The notes: generated by a model not told the origin, from the sequence alone. A DNA stretch of 64,000 nucleotides from Spirabiliibacterium falconis (GCF_014885015.1 NZ_JABMIJ010000006.1:124001-188000); one strand, 5' to 3'; shown: positions 46,127-58,455, counted from the first letter of the stretch. Numbers and translations: made by a program.

Positions 46127-48766
46127 TCAACCTGTATTGCGCATACCTGCGGCAATGCCCGTAATCGTAATCATCAATGCCTGATTAAGATTAGCATCTT
46201 GTTCGTCTTCAGGCACTTTACGAAGACGGTGGAGTAGCTCGACTTGGAGTAAATTCAACGGATCAGTATAAACATTTCGTAACGCAATGGATTGTGCAAT
46301 CCAAGGTAAATCTGCCATTAATTGATCACGATGCGATAGGCTAAGTAGGGTTTGCACATCAGCTTGCAGTTGTAAGCGTAATTGCTCACCTAATTTCCAC
46401 AATGATTTATCAACTAAACGTTGATCATAATATTCAGCCAGCCACAGATCAGATTTGCTGAACACCATTTCTAGCATACCGATACGGGTGGAGAAAAATG
46501 GCCATTTTTCGCACATTTCTTCAACTACCGCACTTTTACCTTGCGTTAATAATTGCTGAATCGATTGTGCCGCACCTAACCAAGCAGGTAACATCAAACG
46601 GTTTTGCATCCATGCAAAAATCCACGGAATTGCTCGTAGGCTTTCTACCCCGCCTTTCGGGTTACGTTTCGCTGGGCGAGAACCGAGTGGGAGGCGAGAG
46701 AGCTCTTGTTCTGGTGTGGCAGAACGGAAATAGGGGACGAAATCAGGTTGTTTACGCACCACATCACGATAGGCTTCACATGAAATGGCAGAAAGCTCAT
46801 CCATGATATTGCGCCAGCTTTGTTGTGGTGATGGTGGAGGCAGAAGATTCGCTTCTAGGATTGCACTAGCATAGAGTTCTAGGCTATCAATTGCGACTTG
46901 TGGTAGTCCAAGTTTAAAGCGAATCATTTCACCTTGCTCAGTAACACGCAAGCCATTTTTCAGTGATTTTGGTGGTTGAGAGAGTAGAGCAGCATGTGCA
47001 GGTGCACCACCACGTCCGATTGTGCCGCCACGTCCGTGGAAAAGTGTTAGTTCAATGTGTAACCGTTCGCATAAATTGACTAGGGCTTCTTGGGCACGGT
47101 ATTGTGCCCATGATGCTGCCATCATACCAGCATCTTTGGCTGAGTCAGAATAACCAATCATGACCATTTGTTGATTATTGATAAACCCACGATACCAGCC
47201 GACATTAAACAATTGTTCCATAACACTTTCTGCGTGATCGAGATCATCAAGTGTTTCAAATAATGGTGCGACAGGAATAGTTTTAGTGTTTCCTGCTTCT
47301 TTGAGTAATAAATGCACAGCCAGCACATCTGAGGCACTACGTGCCATTGAAATAACATAAGCAGAAATAACGCCGTCGTGCTGTTCTGCGACAACTTTGC
47401 ATGTTTCTAGCACTTCACGAGTTTCTTCACTTGGCGTCCAATCAATCGGCACAAGTGGGCGACGCGAATTTAACTCACGAATTAAAAAGGCTTGTTTGTC
47501 TTCTTCAGACCATTGTGCATAATCGCCTAAGCCAATATAACGGGTAATTTCAGCAATGGCTTGTGTATGGCGAGTACTTTCTTGTCGAATATCCATTCGT
47601 GACAACGTCACGCCAAAACAACGTACACGTCGGAGCGTATCTAAAAGCAATCCGTTGGCAATAATCCTCATACCGCACTTATTAAGTGATCGATAAACAT
47701 CATAAAGCGGCTCCCATAATTGCTCATTGCGCATGATAATATGTTCAGTCGTTGTACGAGGTTGTTTATCACTTAGAAGATCATTGAAATGGTTTTGAGT
47801 GAGCTTTAATTTGGTGCGTAACCCCTTGACGACATGACGATATGGTTCTTCATGCTCACCATATTTGGCGATAAACTCATCTGAGGCATCCACCATAGAA
47901 AGCTCATCACAGAGCAATTTAATGTCGTCGAGAAATAATTCAGCCGCTTTGGCACGTGCAAGGTTTAGCACTCGGCGGGTGATTTTACTTGTGACAAACG
48001 GATTGCCGTCGCGATCGCCGCCCATCCACGATGAAAAGCGTACAGGCGTAAAATCGACCGGCAAGCGATAGTCAAAAAATTCAACAGTGCTATCGTTTAG
48101 TTGGCGCAAGAAATTAGGTACGGCATACCATAGGCTATTTTCAATCACACTATAACCCCACTTGGCTTCTTCAAACGGGGTTGGGCGTTGGGTACGAATC
48201 TCATTAGTATGCCATGCTTCTGCAATTAAGCGTTTTAGGTGTCGTTCTATACTTTTTCTTTCTTTATCCGTGAGATCAGAATGCTCCAACTGGCTTAAAC
48301 ACTTATTAATTTCAACATGTTTGTGTGTTAATGAACGGCGAGTGACTTCTGTTGGATGTGCTGTTAATACTAATTCAATCAATAGGTTATCAATTGCGCT
48401 CAGGATATCTTCTTTTGCACGTTTTTGCTGTCTTAATTTTTCAAATAAACAGTTGATAGAGCGTTGGCTTGATTCTAAATCGTTATGATGGCGGGAAATG
48501 GATTGGTATTGTTCAGCGATATTGGTTAAGTTTAAAAAATGGCTAAATGCCCGCACCACAGGAATAAGTTGCTCGCTGGAAATATTGCCTAAAATCTCAA
48601 GTAATTGCTCACGTGCGTGGTTATTGCCTGCACGAGAATCTCGCGAAAGCACACGGATTTTCTCTATGAGCTCCAAAATTTCGCTGCCTTGTGCTTCGCT
48701 AATGGTGTCGCCGAGAAAACGTCCTAACATACTGATGTTGTTACGCATCTCACTGTACTGCTGCAT
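46127..48766 (-). CDS. ppc: Phosphoenolpyruvate carboxylase
   Basis: Ppc carboxylates phosphoenolpyruvate to oxaloacetate, replenishing the pool used for the aspartate-family amino acids. The 879-residue protein has the catalytic His of [13 protein letters not shown], the RMDIRQES block, the [19 protein letters not shown] substrate loop, the second active-site motif [24 protein letters not shown] and the typical C-terminus [17 protein letters not shown]. Allosteric acetyl-CoA and aspartate control is expected from the family. It is transcribed alone; the downstream hairpin is made of two uptake signals. An uptake signal also lies in its 3' quarter (about 46530). Confidence 0.98.
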   Translation of the reverse strand: MQQYSEMRNNISMLGRFLGDTISEAQGSEILELIEKIRVLSRDSRAGNNHAREQLLEILGNISSEQLIPVVRAFSHFLNLTNIAEQYQSISRHHNDLESSQRSINCLFEKLRQQKRAKEDILSAIDNLLIELVLTAHPTEVTRRSLTHKHVEINKCLSQLEHSDLTDKERKSIERHLKRLIAEAWHTNEIRTQRPTPFEEAKWGYSVIENSLWYAVPNFLRQLNDSTVEFFDYRLPVDFTPVRFSSWMGGDRDGNPFVTSKITRRVLNLARAKAAELFLDDIKLLCDELSMVDASDEFIAKYGEHEEPYRHVVKGLRTKLKLTQNHFNDLLSDKQPRTTTEHIIMRNEQLWEPLYDVYRSLNKCGMRIIANGLLLDTLRRVRCFGVTLSRMDIRQESTRHTQAIAEITRYIGLGDYAQWSEEDKQAFLIRELNSRRPLVPIDWTPSEETREVLETCKVVAEQHDGVISAYVISMARSASDVLAVHLLLKEAGNTKTIPVAPLFETLDDLDHAESVMEQLFNVGWYRGFINNQQMVMIGYSDSAKDAGMMAASWAQYRAQEALVNLCERLHIELTLFHGRGGTIGRGGAPAHAALLSQPPKSLKNGLRVTEQGEMIRFKLGLPQVAIDSLELYASAILEANLLPPPSPQQSWRNIMDELSAISCEAYRDVVRKQPDFVPYFRSATPEQELSRLPLGSRPAKRNPKGGVESLRAIPWIFAWMQNRLMLPAWLGAAQSIQQLLTQGKSAVVEEMCEKWPFFSTRIGMLEMVFSKSDLWLAEYYDQRLVDKSLWKLGEQLRLQLQADVQTLLSLSHRDQLMADLPWIAQSIALRNVYTDPLNLLQVELLHRLRKVPEDEQDANLNQALMITITGIAAGMRNTG

Positions 48767-48921
48767 AAAAAGTCCTTAGTTGTAAAGTAAAAAAGTTGTG
48801 TTTTGTGATAGATTTAACAAAAAACCAAGATTAAATCAATAATATTAATTAGATTTATATTATTTTTATCTCTATTTTGAAAATGTGATAATAAAAGTGC
48901 GGTTTTATTAGAGTATTTTTT

Positions 48922-48952
48922 AAAAAGAAATGCCCTTGTCAAAACAAGGGCA
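48922..48952 (-). terminator. Terminator of ilvE
   Basis: On the minus strand, GCCCTTGT and ACAAGGGC pair around a TTTG loop about 10 bases after the ilvE stop and are followed by ATTTCTTTTT. The remaining stretch to ppc (48767-48921) is AT-rich and holds one uptake signal. Confidence 0.85.
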
Positions 48953-48961
48953 GGGTTATAT

Positions 48962-49984
48962 TTAATCCACTTTGATAATCCAACCGTTAGGCGCAGGTTT
49001 ATCACCAAACTGAATACCAGTGAGCTCATCATACAGTTTTTGCGTAATCGGTCCTACCTCTGTTTCGGAATAAAAAACGTGGAAGTCGTCTTTATACTGA
49101 ATACCGCCAATTGGCGTGATAACCGCGGCAGTACCACATGCACCAGCTTCGGTAAAGTCGTCAAGTTTATCAATATAAACATCCCCCTCAACTGCTTCAA
49201 GTCCTAAGCGATCGCGCGCTAGCTCTAATAAAGAATATTTGGTAATACTTGGTAAAATTGACGGCGAAAACGGTGTTACAAATTTATGATCACGTGTAAT
49301 GCCAAAAAAGTTAGCAGAACCCACTTCTTCAATTTTTGTGTGCGTTTTTGGATCAAGATAAATACAGTCGCCAAATTGACGTTCATGGGCAAGATGACCA
49401 GGTAATAGGCTGGCGGCATAATTCCCGCCCACTTTGGCTGCACCCGTTCCATTTGGAGCGGCGCGGTCGTAATCCGATACAATGAAATTTGTTGGTTTCA
49501 TTCCACCTTTGAAATAAGCACCCACAGGGCAGCAGAAGACGGTGAAAATAAATTCAGGCGCGGGATGTACACCAATATTATCGCCAACACCAATAATCAG
49601 TGGGCGAAGATAGAGGGTTGCGCCAAAACCATAAGGGGCAACAAAACGTTCGTTGGCACGTACCACTTGTTTACACGCCTGAATAAACATCTCTGTTGGG
49701 ACTTCAGGCATCAATAAACGTTGGCAACTTTTTTGTAGCCGTTTGGCATTTTGATCTGGGCGAAAGAGGTTAATCGAGCCATCTTTGCAGCGATACGCTT
49801 TCAACCCTTCAAAACTTTGTTGACCATAGTGAAGTGCGGTTGAGCCTTCACTAATGTGCAATGTATTATCTGTTGTGAGTTCACCTTGGCTCCACTTACC
49901 ATCTTTCCAGTGAGCAATAAACCGATAATCCGTTTTTATATAACTAAATCCAAGATTTGCCCAATCAATTGTGCTATCTGTCAT
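48962..49984 (-). CDS. ilvE: Branched-chain amino acid aminotransferase
   Basis: This PLP enzyme transfers amino groups between glutamate and the keto acids of leucine, isoleucine and valine. The 340-residue protein is of the longer, eukaryote-like BCAT type (fold class IV) rather than the 309-residue E. coli IlvE. It has [20 protein letters not shown] near the N-terminus, [15 protein letters not shown], which probably holds the PLP lysine, the [11 protein letters not shown] motif and the [19 protein letters not shown] cofactor-phosphate block. It has a strong ribosome site (AAGGA). It stands alone with its own terminator. No attenuator leader peptide was found upstream. Confidence 0.95.
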   Translation of the reverse strand: MTDSTIDWANLGFSYIKTDYRFIAHWKDGKWSQGELTTDNTLHISEGSTALHYGQQSFEGLKAYRCKDGSINLFRPDQNAKRLQKSCQRLLMPEVPTEMFIQACKQVVRANERFVAPYGFGATLYLRPLIIGVGDNIGVHPAPEFIFTVFCCPVGAYFKGGMKPTNFIVSDYDRAAPNGTGAAKVGGNYAASLLPGHLAHERQFGDCIYLDPKTHTKIEEVGSANFFGITRDHKFVTPFSPSILPSITKYSLLELARDRLGLEAVEGDVYIDKLDDFTEAGACGTAAVITPIGGIQYKDDFHVFYSETEVGPITQKLYDELTGIQFGDKPAPNGWIIKVD

Positions 49985-50154
49985 AGGGGGTCCTTAAATT
50001 GTATTGAATAATGAAAATATTTTTAACCTATTTGCGGTTGAAATCAATCTTTAATTTGCGTTTGCTTAAATTCGCTACACTTCTTGCAGCAATCGTAAAA
50101 AATTCGGTGCAAGAGAATAGAGCTTGGCTGATTTTATGGTAGTATATCGCAGAT

Positions 50155-50321
50155 AAAGAAAAGCCACCTCGGGAAAAGGTGGCTTATAAACCAAATCGGT
50201 TTAAACTATACAGGAAGTTAAGAGTAGAACTCAAATCTAGAAAACTAGATAAAACACAACATCATACTTAAAAACAGCGATACTGCTTAAGTAATGATGT
50301 TATTTTAGGGGCTCTCAGGTA
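50155..50321 (-). ncRNA. gcvB: GcvB small regulatory RNA
   Basis: GcvB is an Hfq-dependent small RNA that represses many amino-acid transporter and biosynthesis mRNAs. On the minus strand, immediately divergent from gcvA, lie its conserved parts: a 5' end beginning ACCTGAGAGCC (near 50320), the G/U-rich seed GATGTTGTGTTTT (about 50264-50252), the conserved ACTTCCTGTA element (50221-50212 region) and a terminator hairpin AAGCCACCT/AGGTGGCTT (50185-50161) followed by TTCTTT. A -10-like TATAGA sits at 50336-50331. Length is about 167 bases, shorter than the roughly 200 of E. coli. The rest of the gap, 49985-50154, shows no gene. Confidence 0.88.
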
Positions 50322-50383
50322 TAACAACAATCTATATTTTTTTATCGCTTTCATTAGTTTTTTTTATGGGTTAAGGGCATCAT

Positions 50384-51265
50384 ATGCAGAACAAAAATTT
50401 GCCGCCATTAAATTCGCTCAAAGCATTTGAAGCGTCTGCGCGTCTTTTGAGTTTTACGAAAGCAGCTGATGAGCTGTTCGTCACTCAAGCAGCGATAAGT
50501 CATCAAATTAAATTATTGGAAGATTACCTTGGTTTGGCACTGTTTGTGCGTAAAAATCGTGCATTGGTATTGACCGATGAAGGGCAGGCTTATTTTTATG
50601 AAGTGCGGTCAATTTTACAACGCTTAGCACAAGTGACCAGCAAAATAAAAGCACAGCAATCGGCGCAGCATCTAACCATCAAAGTGCCACAAACATTTGG
50701 TATGGCGTGGCTGGTACCGCACTTAGGGGAGTTTAATCAGCGTTATCCGCAAATTGAAGTGAATATTCAAGGGATAGATTATGATGAAAGCAGCTATATT
50801 GCCGACGCGGATGTCGCCATTTTTTATGGGCGTGGCAATTGGCAGGGGTTAGATAGTCACCAGCTTTTTTCAGGTAAATTGTCAATTCTTGCCTCTCCCG
50901 ATTTACTTGCTCAAAAGCCACTGACCGCACTTTCGGATCTTAAAACACATAATTTATTGCACATTCATAATCGAGAACATTGGCAAAATATGACTGCTCA
51001 CCTTAATGTAGATGATATTGATATTCAACATGGCGTGGTCTTTAGTCATACCTTTATGGCGTTACAGGCCGCGATTCACGGACAAGGCGTAGTGCTTGCG
51101 AACACCATTTTAGCCCAAAAATATATTAACGATGGCTTGTTGAGCGAGGTGTTTTTAACCGATGTAACGGATCCAAAATCATTTTATGTAGTGTATCATA
51201 GCGACAATAAGAACAAAGCGCAGGTCATTGCCTTTGTTGATTGGATTAGCCAACATAGTCAATAG
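50384..51265 (+). CDS. gcvA: Glycine cleavage regulator GcvA (LysR type)
   Basis: GcvA activates or represses the glycine cleavage operon according to glycine and purine supply, and activates gcvB. The 293-residue protein opens with LPPLNSLKAFEASARLLSFTKAADELFVTQAAISHQIKLLEDYLGLALF, which spans about residues 6-54 and is nearly identical in pattern to E. coli GcvA, followed by an effector-binding domain with VDVAIFYGRGNW-like AIFYGRGNWQGL and SHTFMALQAAIHGQGVVLAN. The ribosome site AAGGG lies 8 bases before the ATG. It is divergent from the GcvB gene and followed after 8 bases by ygdD, the same order as E. coli gcvA-ygdD-rlmM. No glycine cleavage genes are in the window. Confidence 0.96.
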   Translation: MQNKNLPPLNSLKAFEASARLLSFTKAADELFVTQAAISHQIKLLEDYLGLALFVRKNRALVLTDEGQAYFYEVRSILQRLAQVTSKIKAQQSAQHLTIKVPQTFGMAWLVPHLGEFNQRYPQIEVNIQGIDYDESSYIADADVAIFYGRGNWQGLDSHQLFSGKLSILASPDLLAQKPLTALSDLKTHNLLHIHNREHWQNMTAHLNVDDIDIQHGVVFSHTFMALQAAIHGQGVVLANTILAQKYINDGLLSEVFLTDVTDPKSFYVVYHSDNKNKAQVIAFVDWISQHSQ

Positions 51266-51273
51266 GAGCGAAT

Positions 51274-51684
51274 ATGGGAAACCGATTTTTAGTCTTAGCC
51301 GCACTAAGCGGATTTTTTTCTGTTGCATTTGGAGCGTATAGCGCACATGCACTGGTAGGTGATATGACCGTACTTGAACAAGATTGGCTTATCAAAGCCC
51401 AACAGTATCAATTTATACATACGTTAGCATTATTGGCGTTAGGCTTTTTTGTTGCAGCAACTAAAAATCAAGTACAACCGTCATGTCGTCGAATGGGGCT
51501 TAACTGGATTGGTTATAGCTGGGCTGTGGGCATTTTATGTTTTAGTGGTAGCTTGTATGTCATGGCAATCACGGGCACGCAAGCCGTGAAATATCTGACA
51601 CCTATCGGTGGCGTTGCCTTTTTAGTCGGTTGGGGCGCACTAAGTGTGATTTCTATTGGTAATTGCATTAAACCAAGGGACTAA
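51274..51684 (+). CDS. ygdD: DUF423 inner-membrane protein (YgdD-like)
   Basis: This 136-residue protein has four hydrophobic helices (about 5-27, 45-62, 78-98 and 105-126) and the DUF423 N-terminal pattern LAALSGFFSVAFGAYSAHAL plus YQFIHTLALLALG. The same small membrane protein follows gcvA in E. coli. Its function is unknown. The Shine-Dalgarno AGGAG is 7 bases upstream of the ATG. It lies between gcvA and rlmM with gaps of 8 and 1 bases, so it is part of that operon. Confidence 0.9.
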   Translation: MGNRFLVLAALSGFFSVAFGAYSAHALVGDMTVLEQDWLIKAQQYQFIHTLALLALGFFVAATKNQVQPSCRRMGLNWIGYSWAVGILCFSGSLYVMAITGTQAVKYLTPIGGVAFLVGWGALSVISIGNCIKPRD

Positions 51685-51685
51685 A

Positions 51686-52771
51686 TTGAACGCATTATTA
51701 ATTTATTGTCGCCCAGGATTTGAAAAAGAAGTGGTGGCAGAAATCAGTGACAAGACCGCACAATACGGTGGTTTTGGGTATGCCAATGCGGTGGCAGAAA
51801 GCGGTTGGGTGCTGTTTACACTCTATCCACCGAGCTCTGCTGCCGACATTGCAAGCCAAATTGATTTCAAAACGCTGATCTTTGCTCGCCAGTTGATCGT
51901 CGTGTGTGATGAGCTGCAGGACTTGCCGCTTAATGATCGTATTACGCCGATTATAGCCAGTTTTAAAGCGCATTTAGCACCGCACTTTTTGCACAAAAGT
52001 GATACGATTTGGCTGGAAACACCTGATACAAATGCGGGGAAATCGCTTTCCACTTTTTGCCGTAAATTGACCGTGCCACTGCGTAGTGCGTTGAAAAAGT
52101 GCGGTTGGTTACATTATCAAGGGCAGCAGGGCGTGAGTTTACATGTGTTATTTTTAGCTAATAATCACTGTTTAGTGGGATTTTCGTATAACAACAATCA
52201 TTCACCGCACTGTATGGGCATTCCGCGTCTGCGTTTTCCGCACGATGCGCCTAGTCGCTCAACCTTGAAACTTGATGAAGCCATTATGACGTTTTTACCA
52301 GGAAAATTAGAGCAGATACATTTGCGAGAGGGGATGCAAGCGGTTGATTTAGGGGCTTGCCCTGGTGGTTGGAGTTATCAATTGGTCAAGCGAGGGTTGT
52401 TTGTATATGCAGTCGATCACGGTAAAATTGCAGCGAGTTTGATGGCGAGCAGTAAAGTAGAGCATTGTCCAGAAGACGGATTTGTATTTAAACCACCACG
52501 GCATGCCAACATTGACTGGCTTGTTTGTGATATGGTTGAACAGCCATTGCGTATCAGTCAACTTATATGTAAATGGTTGGTTAATGGATGGTGTCGTGCG
52601 AGTATTTTTAATTTAAAATTACCGATGAAAAAGCGTTACCACGAGGTCATAACTTGCTTTGAGCGCATTGACACAACCTTAAGTGCGGCAGGGCTTCGCT
52701 ACCAATTACAGGCAAAACAGCTTTATCACGATCGAGAAGAAATTACAGTTTATATCAATATCAAAGGATAA
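51686..52771 (+). CDS. rlmM: 23S rRNA 2'-O-ribose methyltransferase RlmM, TTG start
   Basis: RlmM methylates the 2'-O of C2498 in 23S rRNA. The family N-terminus (NxLLIYCRPGFEKEVVAEISDK) begins directly after a TTG at 51686, which has AAGGGA 5 bases upstream and lies one base after the ygdD stop; an in-frame ATG ten codons earlier overlaps ygdD. The resulting protein is 361 residues. It has the N-terminal THUMP-like region, then the Rossmann methyltransferase with VDLGACPGGWSYQLVKRG as the S-adenosylmethionine site, DWLVCDMVEQP and the KLPMKKRYHE catalytic Lys block. Uptake signals occur inside the gene in both orientations. Confidence 0.95.
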   Translation: MNALLIYCRPGFEKEVVAEISDKTAQYGGFGYANAVAESGWVLFTLYPPSSAADIASQIDFKTLIFARQLIVVCDELQDLPLNDRITPIIASFKAHLAPHFLHKSDTIWLETPDTNAGKSLSTFCRKLTVPLRSALKKCGWLHYQGQQGVSLHVLFLANNHCLVGFSYNNNHSPHCMGIPRLRFPHDAPSRSTLKLDEAIMTFLPGKLEQIHLREGMQAVDLGACPGGWSYQLVKRGLFVYAVDHGKIAASLMASSKVEHCPEDGFVFKPPRHANIDWLVCDMVEQPLRISQLICKWLVNGWCRASIFNLKLPMKKRYHEVITCFERIDTTLSAAGLRYQLQAKQLYHDREEITVYINIKG

Positions 52772-53590
<819 letters not shown>

Positions 53591-53627
53591 TGCTAAAATT
53601 GCATAAATTTAATACACGGGGAAAAAT

Positions 53628-54101
53628 ATGCCGTATTTGATGTCAACAGTACTGCTGTCGTTACTTTTAATGGCGTGCAGTGTGCAACAAGAGGAAAAGG
53701 CTATGCCTAAAACAGGTGAACAGAGCATGGTTACTCAAACCGCTCACGTTGACGCTATGCTCGTGCGTTCTTGGCAGGTAACTGACATCGACGGGCAAAA
53801 AGTGCAGGCGGATGATTATCAGCTAATAATGGCGGCTGATGGCAAGCTCAGTGCGTATTTTGGATGTAATCGCATTATGGGGAGCTTAAAAACTGCTAAT
53901 GTTGGTCAATTCCAGCTTGCAGATGGGCTCGCCAGCACCCGAATGTTGTGCCAGCATAATCGTGATGAACAACAAGGCATAAATGCCTTGCAAAGTGCGG
54001 TACAGTATGAGGTCATCACCCGAAAAGCACCTTATGAACAACTCGTATTGCGTGATGCTACGGGTAAAGTGCGGTTGCAAGCACTATTTCGTCTTTTTTA
54101 A
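53628..54101 (+). CDS. META-domain lipoprotein (HslJ-like)
   Basis: This 157-residue protein has a lipoprotein signal with the lipobox LLMAC (lipidated Cys about residue 17), a short linker and a META domain of about 100 residues: RSWQVTDIDGQKV, LIMAADGKLSAYFGCNRIMGSL, ASTRMLCQHNRDEQQGINALQSA. The GCN and the methionine-cysteine (RMLC) segment are typical of HslJ, the heat-shock-related outer-membrane lipoprotein whose role is unclear. No sorting-avoidance Asp follows the Cys (it is Ser), so outer-membrane location is expected. It starts 37 bases after dapB and is followed by a hairpin terminator. Confidence 0.85.
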   Translation: MPYLMSTVLLSLLLMACSVQQEEKAMPKTGEQSMVTQTAHVDAMLVRSWQVTDIDGQKVQADDYQLIMAADGKLSAYFGCNRIMGSLKTANVGQFQLADGLASTRMLCQHNRDEQQGINALQSAVQYEVITRKAPYEQLVLRDATGKVRLQALFRLF

Positions 54102-54106
54102 GTATA

Positions 54107-54132
54107 ACCGCACTTTAATGTGCGGTTTTTTA
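54107..54132 (+). terminator. Terminator after the META lipoprotein gene
   Basis: AACCGCAC and GTGCGGTT form 8-base arms around a TTTAAT loop and run into TTTTTT. The left arm is part of a full uptake signal; the right arm is a partial one. Confidence 0.82.
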
Positions 54133-54151
54133 TAGTGTACATGCTGCTTGA

Positions 54152-55598
<1,447 letters not shown>

Positions 55599-55614
55599 GC
55601 TCATAAAATGATAG

Positions 55615-55648
55615 ACCGCACTTTGCATAAAAGTGCGGTTTTTTTTAT
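55615..55648 (+). terminator. Terminator after argG made from two uptake signals
   Basis: ACCGCACTTT and AAAGTGCGGT arms enclose a GCATA loop, and the right arm runs into eight Ts. The T run on the plus strand fits termination of argG. Confidence 0.85.
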
Positions 55649-55737
55649 GCAATTTTGCACAATACTGTTATAGCTGGAATTTTTTTTCTCATAAAAATAA
55701 GGTAAAATTTCGTTTTATTTTTATTTAAGGATATGCA

Positions 55738-57036
55738 ATGTTAAGTCGAAAAGAACTGGCTGTGCTCGGGATGATGATTTTTTCACTCTTTCTTGGTGCA
55801 GGCAATATTATTTTTCCGCCAATGGAAGGTTATCACGCAGGTACAAGTTGGTTGTTCGCCGCTTTAGGCTTTGTACTAACAGGCGTTTTTATGCCGTTCA
55901 TCACCCTCATTGTGGTATCGGTTAAAGGGCGGGGTGAAGCACTTTCGACGGATTTGCCTAAATGGGCAGGCGTGGTATTTTGGTCCATTTTATATTTAGT
56001 GATTGGTTCTACTTTTGCCATGCCACGTGTTACAAATGTAGCATATGAAATGGCGTGGGTGCCACTTGAGCTGTATAACGGTGAACATGCACACTTAATA
56101 TTTGCTATCGTGTTTAACATCATTGCGATGTTTTTTATGCTTGGGCGTAGTACGATGATTTCAACCATCGGTAAATTTATGGCACCTGCATTATTGGTGT
56201 TGCTGATTATTGTGGCATATGGGGTTATTACGACGCCTATTTCCCCGATGGTGCAACCTAGCCACGCGTATGCTGAAAATTCAGCTGTTATCACAGGGTT
56301 GGTCGGCGGCTATCAAACCATGGATGTACTTTCTGCGATGGCGTTTGGTGGCATTGTGGCACGCGCAATGGCTGTTAATGGCGTGAGTGATAGTAAGGCA
56401 ATCGTAAAATATACGTTGATTGCAGGGACAATTTCAGTCTTTTTACTATCAGGTTTATATTTTTGCTTATTTTATCTTGGTGCAACCAGTGATCAAGTGG
56501 CGGCAATATCGACGAATGGTGGGCAAATTTTCGCGCGTTCTGTTGATGTGCTTTTCGGGCGACAAGGTTCTTGGATTATGAGTGGCATTGTGATGCTGGC
56601 AAACTTGACGACTTTAGTGGGCGTAACCAGTGCCTGTGCCGATTATTTTTCTAAATTCCATCATCGTTTAAATTACCGTTTTTTTGTGGTTTTATTTACT
56701 ATCTGTACGATCATTATTTCAGATACGGGCTTAGATACGCTCTTGCGTGTAACCATTCCAGCCCTTTTATTAATTTATCCAATTGCAATTATGTTGGTAG
56801 TTTTACAATTACTCCGCCGAAAATTGCCTAATATTACGCTATCGTATAATTTGACAATAGCGGTAACCGCACTTTTAAGTGCTTGTGATAGTTTAAAAAA
56901 CATGGATCTCTTGCCAAAAGCCATTGAGCAGTGGATCAACTATATTCCGCTGGCGGACCAAGGTTTAATGTGGTTGTTGCCTGCCATGATAGCATTGGCG
57001 ATTAGCGTGTTATACGGCAAGTCAACTCGAAATTAA
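55738..57036 (+). CDS. brnQ: Branched-chain amino acid transporter, LIVCS family
   Basis: BrnQ imports leucine, isoleucine and valine with sodium or protons. The 432-residue protein has about twelve membrane helices and the LIVCS signature near its N-terminus, SLFLGAGNIIFPPMEGYHAGTSW (about residues 18-40), and later GGYQTMDVLSAMAFGGIVARA. The C-terminal GLMWLLPAMIALAISVLYG is a final helix. The ribosome site is AAGGA. It is transcribed alone between the argG terminator and grxD. Together with ilvE elsewhere in the window it handles branched-chain amino acids, but the two are not linked. Confidence 0.95.
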   Translation: MLSRKELAVLGMMIFSLFLGAGNIIFPPMEGYHAGTSWLFAALGFVLTGVFMPFITLIVVSVKGRGEALSTDLPKWAGVVFWSILYLVIGSTFAMPRVTNVAYEMAWVPLELYNGEHAHLIFAIVFNIIAMFFMLGRSTMISTIGKFMAPALLVLLIIVAYGVITTPISPMVQPSHAYAENSAVITGLVGGYQTMDVLSAMAFGGIVARAMAVNGVSDSKAIVKYTLIAGTISVFLLSGLYFCLFYLGATSDQVAAISTNGGQIFARSVDVLFGRQGSWIMSGIVMLANLTTLVGVTSACADYFSKFHHRLNYRFFVVLFTICTIIISDTGLDTLLRVTIPALLLIYPIAIMLVVLQLLRRKLPNITLSYNLTIAVTALLSACDSLKNMDLLPKAIEQWINYIPLADQGLMWLLPAMIALAISVLYGKSTRN

Positions 57037-57113
57037 TTTTGGGGGGAGGCTGGCGTATTATGCCAGTTGCGATTATAATACCCGACTAAAATACAAAACT
57101 ATTAGAGGCAACT

Positions 57114-57452
57114 ATGGAAACCATTGAGAGAATTAAGCAACAAATTAGTGAAAACCCAATTCTGCTTTATATGAAAGGCTCACCTAAATTTCCTTCTTGT
57201 GGCTTTTCAGCACGTGCAGTTGAGGCTCTCATTCATTGTAAAGTCCCGTTTGGTTATGTGGATATTTTGCAAAATCCAGATATTCGGGCGGAATTACCAA
57301 ATTACGCCAACTGGCCAACGTTTCCACAATTGTGGGTAGAAGGTGAGTTAATCGGTGGATGTGATATTATTATGGAAATGTTCCAACAAGGCGAGTTGCA
57401 GCCACTCTTAAATGAGGTTGCACAAAAGCATCAGAAAGAAGAACAAGCCTAA
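57114..57452 (+). CDS. grxD: Monothiol glutaredoxin GrxD
   Basis: GrxD is a CGFS-type monothiol glutaredoxin that binds and transfers 2Fe-2S clusters, often with a BolA partner. The 112-residue protein has the active-site SCGFS with Cys29, the KGSPKFPSCGFS leading loop, the cis-proline region NWPTFPQLWVEGELIGGCDII and a C-terminal acidic tail. Length equals that of typical GrxD. A TATAAT lies at 57074-57079 upstream, and AGAGGCA (57104-57110) is the ribosome site. A small hairpin (CTGGC/GCCAG, 57050-57066) precedes the promoter. It is closed by an uptake-signal hairpin convergent with cdd. Confidence 0.97.
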   Translation: METIERIKQQISENPILLYMKGSPKFPSCGFSARAVEALIHCKVPFGYVDILQNPDIRAELPNYANWPTFPQLWVEGELIGGCDIIMEMFQQGELQPLLNEVAQKHQKEEQA

Positions 57453-57458
57453 AAAGCG

Positions 57459-57486
57459 AAAGTGCGGTTAAAAAACCGCACTTTTT
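57459..57486. terminator. Uptake-signal hairpin between grxD and cdd
   Basis: AAAGTGCGGTT and AACCGCACTTT pair around AAAA and run into TTTTATTT on the plus strand; it ends grxD and lies directly beside the cdd stop. Confidence 0.8.
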
Positions 57487-57488
57487 AT

Positions 57489-58406
57489 TTAATCTAAGCT
57501 AATAAACTCAAGTGGTAGTTTGCACAAGGTTGCGAGCAGTTGTTGTGCCATCACTTTTTGACTAAGCGGAGATTTTTTCTCTATCAAAACGGCACGTTTA
57601 ATGTTTTGCAATTCAAAGCCACTCATAATTAAATGATTAATGGCAACTTGTAAGGCATTTAGACTCGGATTAAATGCAGCATTTTCGGCATAGCTTCCCC
57701 AAAAATAGAAATTATCTTCCGTTTCTAACGCCACGCCTGCAAATGCGCCGCTATAAGGTGCGTGACTGATATTTAATCCAGCTAATGCGGCTTCATGCAA
57801 TGGATCTTCACAGAGGAATAAATAACCATTATCACGCGGTAGCAGCAAGCGTTCATTGATGTTTAAATCATTTGGTCCAAAGCTATGCGGTAGAAACGTT
57901 TTGAGCGCATTGTTTGGATTTTCGGGTAAGTTAATGATTAAGCCATCAGCTTTATTTAGCTCATTCATAAATTGCCGACAATGCCCGCAGGGTGCGTAAT
58001 TTACTGAAATTTCACGCAGTGCAGTTTCGCCACGAATCCACGCATGGGCAATGGCACTTTGTTCAGCATGCACCGTTTGTTGAATGCAACTGGCTTTAAA
58101 TTCAAGGTTAGCCCCAAAATAAAATGCGCCACTTTCGCCAATGGCAATTGCACCCACATTAAAATGTGAGATTGGGGTGTGGGCGTAGGCACTGGCAATA
58201 GGGAGTAATTCAAGCGATAACTCCCGAGCGGTGAGATTAAATTTGTCACATAAATGATGCACTACAAAGTGCGGTAGGTAAGCATTAAAACGTTGCTCGG
58301 TCAACAACGTGAACACAGTTTGGGCTAAAGGCTGATCCTTGAGTTGTAAACAGGCTAACCGCACTTTATCTGAAATGTGTTGATCTTGTTGATAATGATT
58401 TGGCAT
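57489..58406 (-). CDS. cdd: Cytidine deaminase
   Basis: Cdd deaminates cytidine and deoxycytidine for pyrimidine salvage. It is the long, two-domain dimeric form found in E. coli: the N-terminal half holds the zinc centre with HAEQSAIAHAW (His, catalytic Glu) and the PCGHCRQFMNE cysteine pair; the C-terminal half is a degenerate repeat (AFAGVALETEDNFYFWGSYAENAAFNPSLNALQVAI). The start is the ATG at 58406 (MPNHYQQDQ), which has GAGGAG 6 bases upstream; an ATG four codons earlier overlaps that site. The length is 305 residues, slightly more than E. coli (294). It is downstream of the potABC terminator and has its own expression. Confidence 0.96.
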   Translation of the reverse strand: MPNHYQQDQHISDKVRLACLQLKDQPLAQTVFTLLTEQRFNAYLPHFVVHHLCDKFNLTARELSLELLPIASAYAHTPISHFNVGAIAIGESGAFYFGANLEFKASCIQQTVHAEQSAIAHAWIRGETALREISVNYAPCGHCRQFMNELNKADGLIINLPENPNNALKTFLPHSFGPNDLNINERLLLPRDNGYLFLCEDPLHEAALAGLNISHAPYSGAFAGVALETEDNFYFWGSYAENAAFNPSLNALQVAINHLIMSGFELQNIKRAVLIEKKSPLSQKVMAQQLLATLCKLPLEFISLD

Positions 58407-58455
58407 AACACTCCTCATTGTTGTTATTATTTCGAAATATAGTACGCTAAATTAC

